From contig CAJQUW010011032.1 in the NCBI GenBank assembly GCA_907163375.1, forward strand, positions 124,001 through 188,000: DNA of 64,000 bases, read 5' to 3'. The stretch is from Prostheceraeus crozeri (lineage: Eukaryota > Platyhelminthes > Polycladida > Euryleptidae). The notes beneath the pieces were generated by a model that did no database searches, was not told the origin of the DNA, and saw only the letters and a program-made list of their open reading frames with translations. Positions 10,349 to 21,172 of the stretch are shown one piece after another (position 1 is the stretch's first letter; every line of letters begins with the position of its first letter). The position numbers and the translations under genes were made by a program.

Positions 10349-11659
10349 ATGGAGCTTTCATTGAGGTTCGCATCTGAATTTATAAATATCGAAGACAGGG
10401 AGCTGCAAGCAATAAGACATGCTCGTAAGTGGCTACTCTTCAAAGATGGCGAGCCATGGAGAAAACGCGAGAACGAGAATTTTGATGTTACAATGGGAGC
10501 TTACGATGGTGCCGAGCTGTGCGAGTTGGTGGGCATATACCTGTTGAACGTTTTGTCCAAAGAGTTCAACAAGGACTGCATTGGCCTGTACCGTGATGAT
10601 GGCTTGGCCTACTTCAAAAATGTTACAGGGCGTCAAGGAGATCTGATCAGGAAGAAATTTCACGAGATATTCAAGCGATATGGCCTTCACCTGGAGATTC
10701 AGTGTAATTTAAAGATTGTGAACTATCTTGATGTCACTTTCAATCTTTGTGACGGATCCTACAAACCTTACAGAAAACAGGATCATGAGACTCTATACAT
10801 CAACTCAAAATCCAACCACCCTGGTAGTATCACTAAACAATTGCCAGAAATGATTGAGAGGCGAATCAGCGAATTGTCATCTGATGAAGCTGCCTTCAGT
10901 GAATCTGCTCCCTATTACGAGGGGGTCCTGCGGAAGCATGGCTACACTCGCAAATTTGAATTCAAACAGCAAAGTAGTGAGCCAAGTGAGAAGCGGAAGC
11001 GAGCAAGGCAGATAATTTGGTTCAATCCACCTTACAGCAGAACCGTGGCAACAAATGTGGGTCAACGCTTTTTGGAACTCGTTGACAGACACTTCAGAGA
11101 TGGCACCAGATTTCAAAGGATCTTTAATAGAAACACCCTCAAAGTGAGCTATAGCTGTATGCCCAACATCAAATCAATCATAAACGCCCATAACCGGAGA
11201 ATGTTGAGCAAAGAAGAGAATAACAAAGATCGGAGGGAATGCAATTGCATGAACAAAGAAAAATGCCCTTTGCAAAATAAATGTCTGGCAAGGAACATTG
11301 TGTATGAGGCCCAAATTACTTGTAATGGTCAGAATAGAAGATATCTGGGTATTTGCGAAAGTTCATTCAAGCTCAGATACGCTAATCACAAGAAGTCGTT
11401 TTCCCATGAAAAATACAAGCATGAAACTGAACTGTCTAAGGAATATTGGAGGCTGAAGGAAGCAGGTTCCAGCCCAATAGTAAAGTGGAGGATAAAAAAA
11501 GTTTGCAAACCCTTCAACCAAGTAACGAAAAGGTGTGACCTCTGTCTCAGCGAGAAGTTTTTTATTTTGGACCACGACGGTGATAACCTACTCAACAAGC
11601 GGAATGAACTTGTCTCCAAATGCAGGCACCGAAATAAGTATTTGCTATCAAGACATTAA
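10349..11659 (+). CDS. Penelope-like RT-GIY-YIG protein, longer copy
   Basis: This 436-residue frame has the same RT palm (YRDDG) and GIY-YIG nuclease as the inverted copy, plus about 50 extra N-terminal residues including EPWRKRENENFDVTMGAYDG, part of the RT region that precedes AELCELVG. It still lacks most of the RT fingers, so it is a 5'-truncated element. Over about 380 residues it is the same as the 9165-10334 copy, which implies recent duplication, gene conversion, or an assembly artefact. The family copies itself by nicking DNA with GIY-YIG and priming reverse transcription. Confidence 0.88.
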   Translation: MELSLRFASEFINIEDRELQAIRHARKWLLFKDGEPWRKRENENFDVTMGAYDGAELCELVGIYLLNVLSKEFNKDCIGLYRDDGLAYFKNVTGRQGDLIRKKFHEIFKRYGLHLEIQCNLKIVNYLDVTFNLCDGSYKPYRKQDHETLYINSKSNHPGSITKQLPEMIERRISELSSDEAAFSESAPYYEGVLRKHGYTRKFEFKQQSSEPSEKRKRARQIIWFNPPYSRTVATNVGQRFLELVDRHFRDGTRFQRIFNRNTLKVSYSCMPNIKSIINAHNRRMLSKEENNKDRRECNCMNKEKCPLQNKCLARNIVYEAQITCNGQNRRYLGICESSFKLRYANHKKSFSHEKYKHETELSKEYWRLKEAGSSPIVKWRIKKVCKPFNQVTKRCDLCLSEKFFILDHDGDNLLNKRNELVSKCRHRNKYLLSRH

Positions 11660-11810
11660 CTTTCTTTGTGTCCTGCTTTGCAAAGGTCACGATAAACACC
11701 GAATGCATATTCTTCTATTGTAACTGTGCATATTTCTTTAAATTGTAAAGGTCACGGTTACTCCGATTACATATTTACTTCAATATTTTAACTTTGTAAA
11801 ATTCGTTCCT

Positions 11811-11860
11811 TAGCTTTGGCTGATGATTGTGTTAACATGAAACTCCGAGTACCGAGTTCT
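11811..11860 (+). ncRNA. Hammerhead-ribozyme-like motif, right palindrome arm
   Basis: In order: CTTTGG (stem I), CTGATGA (11820-11826), a TGT-GTTA-ACA hairpin (stem II, with a T-T mismatch at its base), GAAA (11839-11842), an ACT-CCG-AGT hairpin (stem III), A at the cleavage position, then CCGAG closing stem I by G-C, G-C, T-G, T-A and T-G pairs. All conserved core letters are in place. Penelope-like elements are known to carry hammerheads in their terminal repeats. Activity is inferred, not shown. Confidence 0.6.
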
Positions 11861-11885
11861 GAGTTTTTCCTCCTAACTTTGGGTA

Positions 11886-11907
11886 TATATATATATATAT
11901 ATATATT
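11886..11907. repeat. (TA)n tract between the two PLE palindromes
   Basis: A short TA run separates the two palindromic Penelope-like insertions, which are otherwise adjacent. Confidence 0.9.
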
Positions 11908-11939
11908 CAAATCAAAACAAATTGATTCTGTTAAAATCA

Positions 11940-11990
11940 ATGTTGGTTCCAGACGCGTTTCAGTGTTCAACTCCTCAATGGTTACACACA
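11940..11990 (-). ncRNA. Degenerate hammerhead-like motif, left arm
   Basis: Mirror of the motif at 13945-13995: ACCA, TTGAGGA, an AGT-TGAAC-ACT hairpin, GAAACGCGTC, TGG. GAAAC-GC-GTC is typical of stem III and the cleavage site, but the core C of CTGANGA is T here, so activity is doubtful. Confidence 0.35.
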
Positions 11991-12168
11991 AAATCGAACA
12001 ACAATGCTTTTATATGAGATGGATGATTTGATTACAGTTTAAAAATGGCATGATATGAAAATGTACAACAACGATCTACAGCAGTGCAAATAAAATCAAT
12101 AAAATCAATTGTCGTAACAATCATTAGACGCTGTGATGTGCATAGATGTCAAAAGATACATTAGCTAT

Positions 12169-12546
12169 TTACAAATTCAACAATAAAGGAATGGATCCGT
12201 CCCTGTTATTCATTACATTTACTGATTCTTTGATTAAAATTGATTCGAGTAATTTGTGATTGTTAGTGCACGCTATTATTCTAAAATTATTCTTGTCTAT
12301 AGGGTGTGGATGCGTAGAAATTTCAGTTGGAACAGGATAGCCTTTCAAATGTTCATCAACGCGGGTAATAAGATGCCTGGAAGTTTCTCCAAAATAGACG
12401 TAGTTACACCGTCCACAAGTGTACGAATAAGTACATTTAGCTTTAAGATCAGAGGAAACAGCATCTTTATTCCGAAAAAACATGGCTGTCTTTAAAGTCT
12501 GAAAAACTGGTCTAACATTTAAGGCTTTTGGCAAATTTTTGTTCAA
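12169..12546 (-). CDS. PLE GIY-YIG C-terminal fragment, inverted copy
   Basis: The 125-residue frame contains only the end of the RT linker and the GIY-YIG nuclease (YSYTCGRCNYVYFGETSRHL, TRVDEHLKG). It matches the rightward copy at 13389-13766 exactly at the protein level. It is a 5'-truncated remnant and forms the left palindrome arm. Confidence 0.8.
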   Translation of the reverse strand: MNKNLPKALNVRPVFQTLKTAMFFRNKDAVSSDLKAKCTYSYTCGRCNYVYFGETSRHLITRVDEHLKGYPVPTEISTHPHPIDKNNFRIIACTNNHKLLESILIKESVNVMNNRDGSIPLLLNL

Positions 12547-12716
12547 GTCATGAACTTTCTTTTTCAGAATTTGACAATTTTAACGGATGTAAGGCAAATT
12601 CCAGTTTATAAATTTCATATTATCACAAGTGGGCAAATGTTCTGTCTGAAGCTTTTGTTCAACTTTTTCCTTAACGTCATTGATAGACTGCTCCTTGTAG
12701 CCGTTGTTAATGAACA

Positions 12717-13766
12717 TGCTTGCAAGAATGTTTTATTTTCATTTAATAAAACTCTCTACAGGCAGATAGATGGCTTGTCAATGGGATCGAACCTTGGCCC
12801 AACTATGGCTCCTTTTACCATGCGTTTAATTGAGTCGCAGTTTGAGAAGTACAATGGCAATCATTTCGTCTTCTATAAAAGATATGTCGACGACTGCCTT
12901 ACTATTTTCAAAAATTATGAGGATTCTCAGACATTTTTTGAATTCCTCAATAAGCTAGATACTGATATCAGTTTTAATATGGAAACCGAACACAACAACA
13001 ACATCTGTTTTTTTGGATGCTAAAATTACCAAAAATTGATAATCGGCTCAAAACCTCGTGGCACCAAAAGGATAGAAATGCTGAAGTGTACATCCCTAAT
13101 TGTGCCTACGCGCCTAAGCAGTATAAGCTAGCGGCTATGAGGTCCCTGTTTTATAGAGCTAAACGGATTTCTTCGGATTCTGAAACTTATGAGCAGTCCT
13201 GTGAAAAAATTCGGCACATGTTCATCAACAACGGCTACAAGGAGCAGTCTATCAATGACGTTAAGGAAAAAGTTGAACAAAAGCTTCAGACAGAACATTT
13301 GCCCACTTGTGATAATATGAAATTTATAAACTGGAATTTGCCTTACATCCGTTAAAATTGTCAAATTCTGAAAAAGAAAGTTCATGACTTGAACAAAAAT
13401 TTGCCAAAAGCCTTAAATGTTAGACCAGTTTTTCAGACTTTAAAGACAGCCATGTTTTTTCGGAATAAAGATGCTGTTTCCTCTGATCTTAAAGCTAAAT
13501 GTACTTATTCGTACACTTGTGGACGGTGTAACTACGTCTATTTTGGAGAAACTTCCAGGCATCTTATTACCCGCGTTGATGAACATTTGAAAGGCTATCC
13601 TGTTCCAACTGAAATTTCTACGCATCCACACCCTATAGACAAGAATAATTTTAGAATAATAGCGTGCACTAACAATCACAAATTACTCGAATCAATTTTA
13701 ATCAAAGAATCAGTAAATGTAATGAATAACAGGGACGGATCCATTCCTTTATTGTTGAATTTGTAA
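12717..13766 (+). pseudogene. Penelope-like RT (YVDD) plus GIY-YIG, frameshifted
   Basis: The rightward copy reads through an RT palm (YRQIDGLSMGSNLGP, FVFYKRYVDDCLTIF), the linker (TSWHQKDRN, INNGYKEQSIND) and the GIY-YIG nuclease (CNYVYFGETSRHL). The frame breaks around a T-run near 13010-13016, is recovered in another frame from about 13017, and stops again at 13355 before the nuclease frame at 13389. The RT fingers are missing. It is a dead, 5'-truncated copy. Confidence 0.82.
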
Positions 13767-13944
13767 ATAGCTAATGTATCTTTTGACATCTATGCACATC
13801 ACAGCGTCTAATGATTGTTACGACAATTGATTTTATTGATTTTATTTGCACTGCTGTAGATCGTTGTTGTACATTTTCATATCATGCCATTTTTAAACTG
13901 TAATCAAATCATCCATCTCATATAAAAGCATTGTTGTTCGATTT

Positions 13945-13995
13945 TGTGTGTAACCATTGAGGAGTTGAACACTGAAACGCGTCTGGAACCAACAT
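13945..13995 (+). ncRNA. Degenerate hammerhead-like motif, right arm
   Basis: TTGAGGA, a short AGT/ACT stem, GAAACGCGTC and a partial ACCA/TGG stem I are in the right order for a hammerhead. The invariant first C of the core is T in both arms, so the change predates or was copied with the palindrome. Confidence 0.35.
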
Positions 13996-14024
13996 TGATT
14001 TTAACAGAATCAATTTGTTTTGAT

Positions 14025-14029
<5 letters not shown>

Positions 14030-14057
<28 letters not shown>
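14030..14057. repeat. (TA)n tract right of second PLE palindrome
   Basis: A TA run of about 14 units marks the 3' end of the rightward PLE copy. Confidence 0.9.
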
Positions 14058-14062
<5 letters not shown>

Positions 14063-14103
14063 TAGTAATACTCCGTCCATACAAGTCTACAAAATTTGTT
14101 CTA

Positions 14104-17100
14104 TCTTTGTAGGGAAGAGTTTTTTCTTTGTTCTGCTGAAGAGTGAAGCTCAATCTACATCCAAAAAAATTACTGGTTTTCTGAGTACTCCGATTCAATC
14201 GAGCATCGATGCATTAATTAGTACAAGCTCTTCTAGCGCTTCCGCATCCACAAGCCCATCTTCCATACCAGTAGACCAACTTCGTGTAGCTTCAACAATG
14301 AATTCCTTCGTTAGGTTCGAAAGAGTTACGAGACCAGAGCTAATATATCAACTGGATTCGGTAAAGATTGAAGTATCGGCTCGTGGTACGGGATCATTAT
14401 GTTCTTTATTTCCTTCCATTTTCCCAGACTCCGACATTGCAAAACAATTTGAACTTGGTAGGATGAAATTTTCGGGATTTCCCCATTCTTTGAGAAAAAG
14501 CTCTCGTGATATAAAGGGTAGTATGAGTTTGTCATCGGATTTGACGAGGCCTTAAACAAAGTCGCACAGCGATCTTAGATGGCCTTCACTGCTAGATTCT
14601 GAGATTCCTGCAGCCATCGCATTTTGACCAAGTATCTTGGGAGTGCTTTCCTTGGACACACCACTGTAGCCGATCTGTTAGTCCTTCCGTGAAAAATTGA
14701 ATGAGATTGGTCTACGGAAACTGCTATCTGTTTCCATGGATGGTCCCAATGTAAATTGCAAATTTTTGACAGATGTTACAACCCTTGGAACCAATGAAGG
14801 CTGTCCTGATTTATTAAATACAGGCTCATGCGGCCTGCATGTTGTTCGCGGATTTGTTGGAGTCGGTCACAGGGCAAGTGGGTGGACGCTTCGTGAAACA
14901 TCTAGTTCTGCATGTAACCTGTTTCAAAATTCACCTGCTCGACGAGATGATTTTCGTAATATCGGACAAACGTCATTGTTCTCTCTCAAATTTTGCCGAG
15001 TAAAATCGTGTGAAAATGTATCTGGCCAAACGATTTCTGCAGGTAATGGACTCTGTCGTTGATTACTGCGAAAAAGAGAATCCCAAGCCAAAACTGTCCA
15101 AAATTCTGGACAACAGAAAACAGGCCGAAGAGTATTTTCGCTCCTTTGTCACCATTCTTTATGAGAAAAATCTCATCAGCGCCGAGGATTGTGACGCTGC
15201 GCGTCGTCAGTATTTTATGCTGATGGAGTCAGACTCATTTCACCGTTGTATTGATATCTACAAAGACCAGAGAGAGAGAGAGAGAGAGAGCGATAGGCCG
15301 TGGTTGGATGATTTGCTGTGGGAACAAGTTGGATCTCAAAAGAAATACGAAGAATTATGGACGATAATGAGAAAGATTCTGTGTTTATCGCACGGAAATG
15401 CCACGGTGAGCTTCGATATTAATTTCATCATCATCAATTTTTAGTGTCAGGTTGGCCTATATTTCATATTCAGGTTGAAAGTGGATTTAGTATTCAACGC
15501 AACCAGCTGGAAAACAATCTGCTCGAGGAAGCGATGGTTGCCAGACATCGTATGTTTGACAATACGTGGTGCGTCCAATAAGTTTCCGGACTGATGTAGA
15601 AAACTTCAAATCTTTCAATTCTGACATGATGCTATCATTAATTTGGCATATGTAGGTTAGCATGGTATGCAAAATTTCAAAAAAGTTTCCATTTTTATTA
15701 ATCTGCTGGCCCATTTTAAAAACAATGCAAAATTGCGATTATTTTGATGAATTTTCAGGGTCTGCAGATATAAAGGTCGACTATCTAATTTTGAGCGGCA
15801 GAGTTTAGACAAAGTCGACAGAATATCACAGATGATCCACCCGAAGGCAGGCCTGCCGAGGCAATGACAAACATGAAGTCGAGCCGATGGAAAAGCTTCT
15901 GAACAAGGATACACGCATAACCAAGTACCACTCTTGGTGAGGAGCTGAATGTATCCCTTGGAAGTGTTGGGGAGCCTCATGGAAAAGTAAACAGGCATCG
16001 AAAAGTCAGCAGTTTTTTTCTCGAGGCTCCCGTTTCTTGCACCCGACATGCGTGAAAGACGATTGTAGGCTTGCCGAGAGGATTTGGACATCACTGAAGA
16101 GTTAAGTGAGCGTTTTCTTCTTAATATTTTCTTACTGTTGATGAAGCTCCTTTTTCTCTATACAATCCATCTTCCAAGCGGGAATTATCCGAATCGAGGA
16201 GACCAATTGAGGGGATCGATCATGATCTAATCATTGACGATACCGATAACTGTTTTTTTTTCAACGCAACAGAGAAAATGCTTGATAAATTTTTTGCAAG
16301 GACGGTCTGCCGTTACATGCGCTCATTACAAACAGTTCCCATTCGTGTTTTCAGGTTAGAGACTCCCCACAACTTTTGATAGATTTCCCATTCAAAAAGT
16401 TCCGGTTCATTACCCATTGTTTTCTCCATGGTACCATGGTAACGTTCCTTCTCACAGATCCAGTATCGCGTACCATGCTATCAATGATGCTGGTTTAATG
16501 GTTGCCCATCCTCATAAAGCCGGGACCTTTCTCTGTTAGATTTCTAGTCGTACAGAGCTATGAAGAAACATTAGTGTGGGCAATCATTTGAACGCAGCTC
16601 TGATCTGGAAGAAGCCGTTCGCGAAATCATCGGCAAATTTCGCTCTTTGAGATGCGTTGAAGTGTGTTCAGCATGAGGGAAATTGACTTGATAAGGGAAC
16701 TAGTTAACTTCTGAAGTTGGTCAACTTCTGAAGACCTATTATTTTTATCTGATCGCATCAGAGTACTTTTGATAAATGCCTAAACAACACAACCATCAAC
16801 GAATTTGTCATGCACAAAATAGAAAAAAAATGTTGTTTTACATTCAAAATAGCCAAAATTTCGCATGTTTTTTAAAATGGGCCAGGAGACTTCTAAAAAC
16901 GAAAAATTTGAAATTTTGCATACCATCCTAACCTACATATGCCAAATTAATGATCCATCATGTCATAATTGAAAATTTTGCAGTTTTTCTACATTTGTCC
17001 GGAAACTTATTGGACGCACCACGTATATCGACCACGTATTCCGGACATGGTGACTGGAAATTATGAAAGTCAGTTATATAATTATTAACTTTTGATATTC

Positions 17101-17315
17101 TATTGAAATCGTTGTCTTGTAGGTGATGTCTGGTGATTTCACTCGATATAACACAACATTGGAGCAGCGTCGCAATACCGATCGAGTTCAAAACGATCAT
17201 ATACAGGAAAAGAAGAGGAAGGAGCAAGAACTCAACATCAAAGAACAGCGGCTCCAACTTTTAGCTGCCGAGGCACTTCTCGCCAAGAAACAAAAACTTA
17301 TTGAATCAAATTGAT
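14104..17315 (+). pseudogene. Broken hAT-type (RNase H-like) transposase-derived gene
   Basis: Segments in different frames line up with one protein family. They are KKITGFLS near 14165, LCSLFPSIFPDSDIAKQFEL near 14400, FDEALNKVAQ near 14545, SMDGPNVNCKFL near 14730, GSCGLHVVRG near 14825, NSPARRDDF near 14930, and LSHGNAT at 15385-15402. The last of these is the start of the hAT dimerisation region. A GT-AG intron at 15403-15473 joins it to VESGFSIQRNQLENNLLEEA. That exon is cut by a mariner at 15563-17025, and a last exon (about 17125-17315) encodes a Gln/Lys-rich coiled coil. Frameshifts and a missing middle part show it is not functional. The assignment rests on remembered family motifs. 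Confidence 0.7.
15563..17025 (+). mobile_element. Mariner-like element inserted in the hAT-type exon
   Basis: Inverted ends TACGTGGTGCGTCCAATAAG at 15563 and its complement ending at 17025 match over 28 bp, including the flanking TA. Joining the flanks across one TA restores an open frame (RMFDN then IDH), so the target was coding-like when hit. Inside are relics of a mariner transposase on the plus strand, such as EELNVSLGSVG and RERRLEACREDLD, with many stops. It is the same family as the relic at 1-1219. Confidence 0.82.
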
Positions 17316-19110
17316 TTGTCTAATTTGTTAGATAGTATAAGTAATATACTATATATACTATATATATAGTATAAGTAATAGAATAAGTAATTCGTCAAAA
17401 TATATAGTTTTCACTATAATTGATTAGTTACATATTAGCTTACTAGTTTGCAACTCCTGCTCACTTCTGGTCAACTGACAGAAGGGGGCAACTAGGAAAT
17501 GTCCTCCCTAAACGACCCTGGATAAAATACTGATCATACTTAGAAGGTGAGTGAGTTGGGTAGGACGGTCTTGGGCATGCGATGTTCATGTACGCGAATG
17601 GTATGCGATTTTAAAAATTAATTATACCCTGGCCACCCTGTTCATTATCTCAGGTGAAAAGAATTCTGTTGATCTAAGATCTAAGTATCCACGCACATGT
17701 AGATCAAGCACAAGCTCTGGAGATGAATTACATTGCCTGATTCTTGACAAAAGTTGGGTGTAATAGCAGATAGCCTATAATGTAAGTAGATTCCGCCACT
17801 TTGACAGCGATCAAAGCAGTGAGATCAATTACTATCTTTCAGATGGTGTTTAATATGTGGGTATAAGAACACTAGGCGTCAAAAGTTGACCCTAATGTCA
17901 CAACATGCAATTCAATGTAACATTAATTTCCATTTGTTGTATGTATGTTTTCAGTGTGTCAGTCGAAATCTCGACGATGTAATCTCGAGATCTCGAACTC
18001 CAGAAAAATGATCGAGATCTCGAGATTGAATTCAATGACATGCACCCATGATGCCTGCGAGTTGTTTTCTAGCGTTGATAAGTACCATCCTACAGTAAAG
18101 ACAAGATTTCACTTTTTAATCTGTTGAACTTGAGAATATTTTACTTTTATCTGTGGCATTCAGGATACCATGATCTTATTAGCCACCGCTATTGTTCATC
18201 AAAACTTTGTAAGACGAACATCAAGACTCTGTTCTAAATGAATGAATTATAGGAATGAGTGCATGGTGCCGAATTGGTAATGTATAAAAGTAGCTGCATT
18301 ACCGTTCTTAGTTACTCCCTTCTCATCACAGCCATTTGAACTCTCCTACCCAAATCTGCTTGTACGACGATCGTTTGAGTATCAAGTCTTGCAGTCTGTT
18401 TCGTCCGTAGATATGAATCGTCACGTAATAGAGATTTTCGATCGTTGCTTGGGCTAGTTATATATTCTAAGCACTGCCAAAAATGAGCCAATAACTACAA
18501 ATTCACCCAAAGAAGTCACAAAATTCAACCGATCATTCATAAATGTCAAAATTTCACACTTCAAAATGTCGCTCCACATCAACTCAAATCCACAAAAGCC
18601 ACAATTCCATAGTAACTAAGAAACGGAAAGCAGCCAAGACTTATGCGCTATTGAGCATATCATTTCAAAAGAGAAACTTGAACTCTTCTCATCATTCCTC
18701 ACAAGCACCATCGGTACCATCAGTAGCCATTTTTGGTGATCTGCTCAAAAAGGGCAAAAGTCTTGCTAATTTTTGTGTTTTTAGAGGAATTAAATTTATT
18801 AGAAAGAGTCGTTTTAGTAGCAATGGTATTGAAAATGAAAATGTACTTGAGCATGTGAAAATCTCAAAGTTAGACATTTTCGGATTGTCGGTTTAATTCT
18901 GTAACTTCTTTGGTGAATTTGTAATTATTACTTCATTTTTGGCTGCGTTTAGAATGCATAATTTACCCAAGCGACGATCGGAAATCCTTATTTCGCGACG
19001 ATTCACGACTGTTGATGAAGCAGACTGCAAGGCTGGGTCCTTAAACAATCGTCGTACATGCAGTTGTGGGCAGGAAACTAAGGACGGCTATGTAATGTGA
19101 AGGAAATAAG
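17316..19110. other. Gene-free stretch with short repeats
   Basis: No gene is supported. There is a TA-rich palindrome near 17337-17375, and a self-complementary repeat is listed separately. One 117-codon ORF (18543-18896) has no recognisable motif, a biased composition and no supporting context, so I do not call it a gene. Confidence 0.5.
17884..18040. repeat. CGAGATCTCGAG-type self-complementary repeat, copy 1
   Basis: The stretch contains AATCTCGAGATCTCGA and GATCGAGATCTCGAGATT, which are overlapping palindromes, after the marker GCAATTCAATGTAACA. A second copy with the same order lies at 23582-24025. It looks like an uncharacterised dispersed repeat. Confidence 0.65.
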
Positions 19111-19208
19111 TAGAGGTGCATCGAACTTCGAGTTTTAAGATTCAGCCGAACTACCGAACCATCACAAAACCCAGTGTTCGGCCGAGCCGAACGTTCGTTG
19201 CACCCCTA
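19111..19208. mobile_element. 98-bp hAT-like MITE
   Basis: Ends TAGAGGTGCATCGAAC and its approximate complement ending at 19208 form inverted repeats. They are flanked by the 8-bp near-duplication GAAATAAG / GAAATAAC, the target length expected of hAT elements. The interior is non-coding (TTCGGCCGAGCCGAAC palindrome). Confidence 0.7.
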
Positions 19209-19675
19209 GAAATAACTATGAACAGCAATGTTATTATTTTACACATTATCTCAGTCGGTAACATGCATTCATCCTTTTGGACAGCGTCTAGATATTCGCC
19301 TTACAAGGTTGTGATGGACTATAATAACGGTTAACGAGATCATATCCTGGTTGCTAAAAATGTAAGTTGTACCGCCGCTCAATCTCGAGTTCAATGTTTT
19401 ACTAATACCAAGATTTCGTATTCGAGAAATTGTAATTAATAAAAATGCAATTACTTGTTATTATAAAGCATCCTACTTGCAATTACGCAGTCCTCTTTGT
19501 TATTGCAACACATTCATCACTACATTTGGAATTCTCTAATTCAATTTAATACACATATGTGCAGAATATTATCCTCACAGCTGAGAATTGCTTTCTTCCG
19601 TGACGACTTTCTTCCAGGCTAGCATGACAAAAGTCATGAAGATTGATGGACCTTCAAGATATTAGGCCTACCATG

Positions 19676-19978
19676 CACGTTTGTACACAATACAATGATT
19701 TTTTGTCGACATTTCTCCAGATCCTAAATCGATATTTTCAAGTTGATGAGTTTGGCAGGTGTGAGTGACCGTGCCAGCTCCTACATGTTGAAATATGACT
19801 AACAGGGGCTCCTTTATTATCATCTCTTCTCGTTATGTGAGATATCAGACCGACGTAAAATACACAAACTGTTTGAACGGCAAAGAGCAAAGAGGCGTTC
19901 TCTCTCTCTTGAACCGGGAAATTTAGAAATCGTCAATATCATTCAAAGATATACTATTCGCGATATCATATGTGTATC

Positions 19979-19985
<7 letters not shown>
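19676..19985. repeat. Dispersed repeat, left half (split by a hAT insertion)
   Basis: The stretch with TTTTTTGTCGACATTTCTCC is related to 21538-21770. The right half of the same repeat resumes at 22961, after the hAT-like element, so the insertion split it. Confidence 0.55.

Positions 19986-19987
<2 letters not shown>

Positions 19988-20053
<66 letters not shown>
19988..20053. repeat. (TA)n microsatellite
   Basis: A run of about 30 TA units lies directly against the left end of the non-autonomous hAT element. Confidence 0.95.
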
Positions 20054-20056
<3 letters not shown>

Positions 20057-21172
20057 GATGGCGGCCGCGCCCGGGAATTTTGGGCATTTTTCAGTTTTGC
20101 CCGGGAATGATACTTTCACTCAAGTAAAAAAACTAAACAGACATAACATAGAGCGAAAGTTTTGTCTGTCTCAGCCACGGTTCGCAAAACATTTTGGCAA
20201 GATGCATCAGTTTCATTCAAATTTAGCCCATTAGTGCCGATAATTTTTTTTCTCAAAAATGCAATTATCTTTGTGAGCACTAGTTATATGAAGCACGTGA
20301 AGATCCAAAAAATATTTCAATATATCTGCTTTTATTACAACATATCCGCCATCGGAAACTAAGTGTTCTCAAATTGCCACCACATCTTCGATGAAGATTC
20401 CAAGCATTTCGGATAGAAGCATCTACAGTCCAAGAAAAAATTTGGTGATACCATTTCTTACGTCTGATGGAACTCAACAACAATTCACATTTTTGTACAT
20501 GCGGTCCTTTCCGCTCATGAACTTATTATACATTTTTACGGTATTAGGAATATCTGCGGTAATCTTTGTTTTGCTAGCGCGAGAGAATCGGTGATAAGTT
20601 CGTATTGGATGTATGGAATCACATGTTGATATGAAGGAAACTACCTTATTGTCTTTCCAATGGAAAATACAAATATTATTTTTCAAATCTGTAGTTTGAG
20701 CGCATGCACCTCGTTTCTCTTTGGCTACCTCTTCTTTCTTGCGAACTTGAGTCTTTTGATATGTGGTTTACTGATTTGGTGCCTATGCCATCGTAGCCTC
20801 TCCTCTGTAGTTCTAGTAAAATATTCACATTCGAAAAAGGGTTGTCAAAATAGGAGCAGTAACTGAGGTCTGGATGAGGCAAATTATCGAAAAAGTGTAG
20901 TAAAGGTGCAGAATGTTTTCCTGCTAAACTGCCATAACTGCATGTGTTTTGTCGTGAAAGAAAATACTTGCCTTGATATATATCAAAACTCACTAAATGA
21001 CCTGTTGCAGTGTTAAGACATCATGATTTATACTCCAACCGTGTGTGTTTACCACAAATATATTGTTTACTCTCGTAAGAATCGTAATACCTAATCATGG
21101 CTTCATCCCAATCCATGAGTGTCTCAGGTACGATGTGTCCGAAAATTTGCATTCAGTCGTGTGTTAGTGGTC

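Larger units (their letters stand above)
8938..11887. repeat. 3-kb palindrome of two head-to-head Penelope-like copies
   Basis: Positions pair by the rule x + y = 20824. The left arm runs 8938-10319, the spacer 10320-10504 and the right arm 10505-11887. The two arms encode the same protein over about 380 residues without visible difference. Only the right copy extends into the spacer, giving it more RT sequence. The arrangement is a 5'-truncated inverted copy joined to a longer copy, as described for Penelope-like insertions. Confidence 0.93.
11908..14029. repeat. 2.1-kb palindrome of a second Penelope-like family
   Basis: Positions pair by x + y = 25935. The left arm runs about 11908-12718, the spacer 12719-13216 and the right arm 13217-14029. 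The spacer belongs to the rightward copy and holds the RT active site. The family differs from that in the first palindrome (RT signature YVDD instead of YRDD), so two unrelated PLEs formed the same head-to-head structure side by side. Confidence 0.92.

Noticed and set aside
18543-18896. 117-codon ORF
   Set aside because: Low-complexity Ser/Lys composition, no motif, no splice or transcript context; probably chance.
20391-20594. ORF with a hydrophobic segment (67 codons)
   Set aside because: Inside a non-autonomous hAT-like element; hydrophobicity from AT-rich sequence only.
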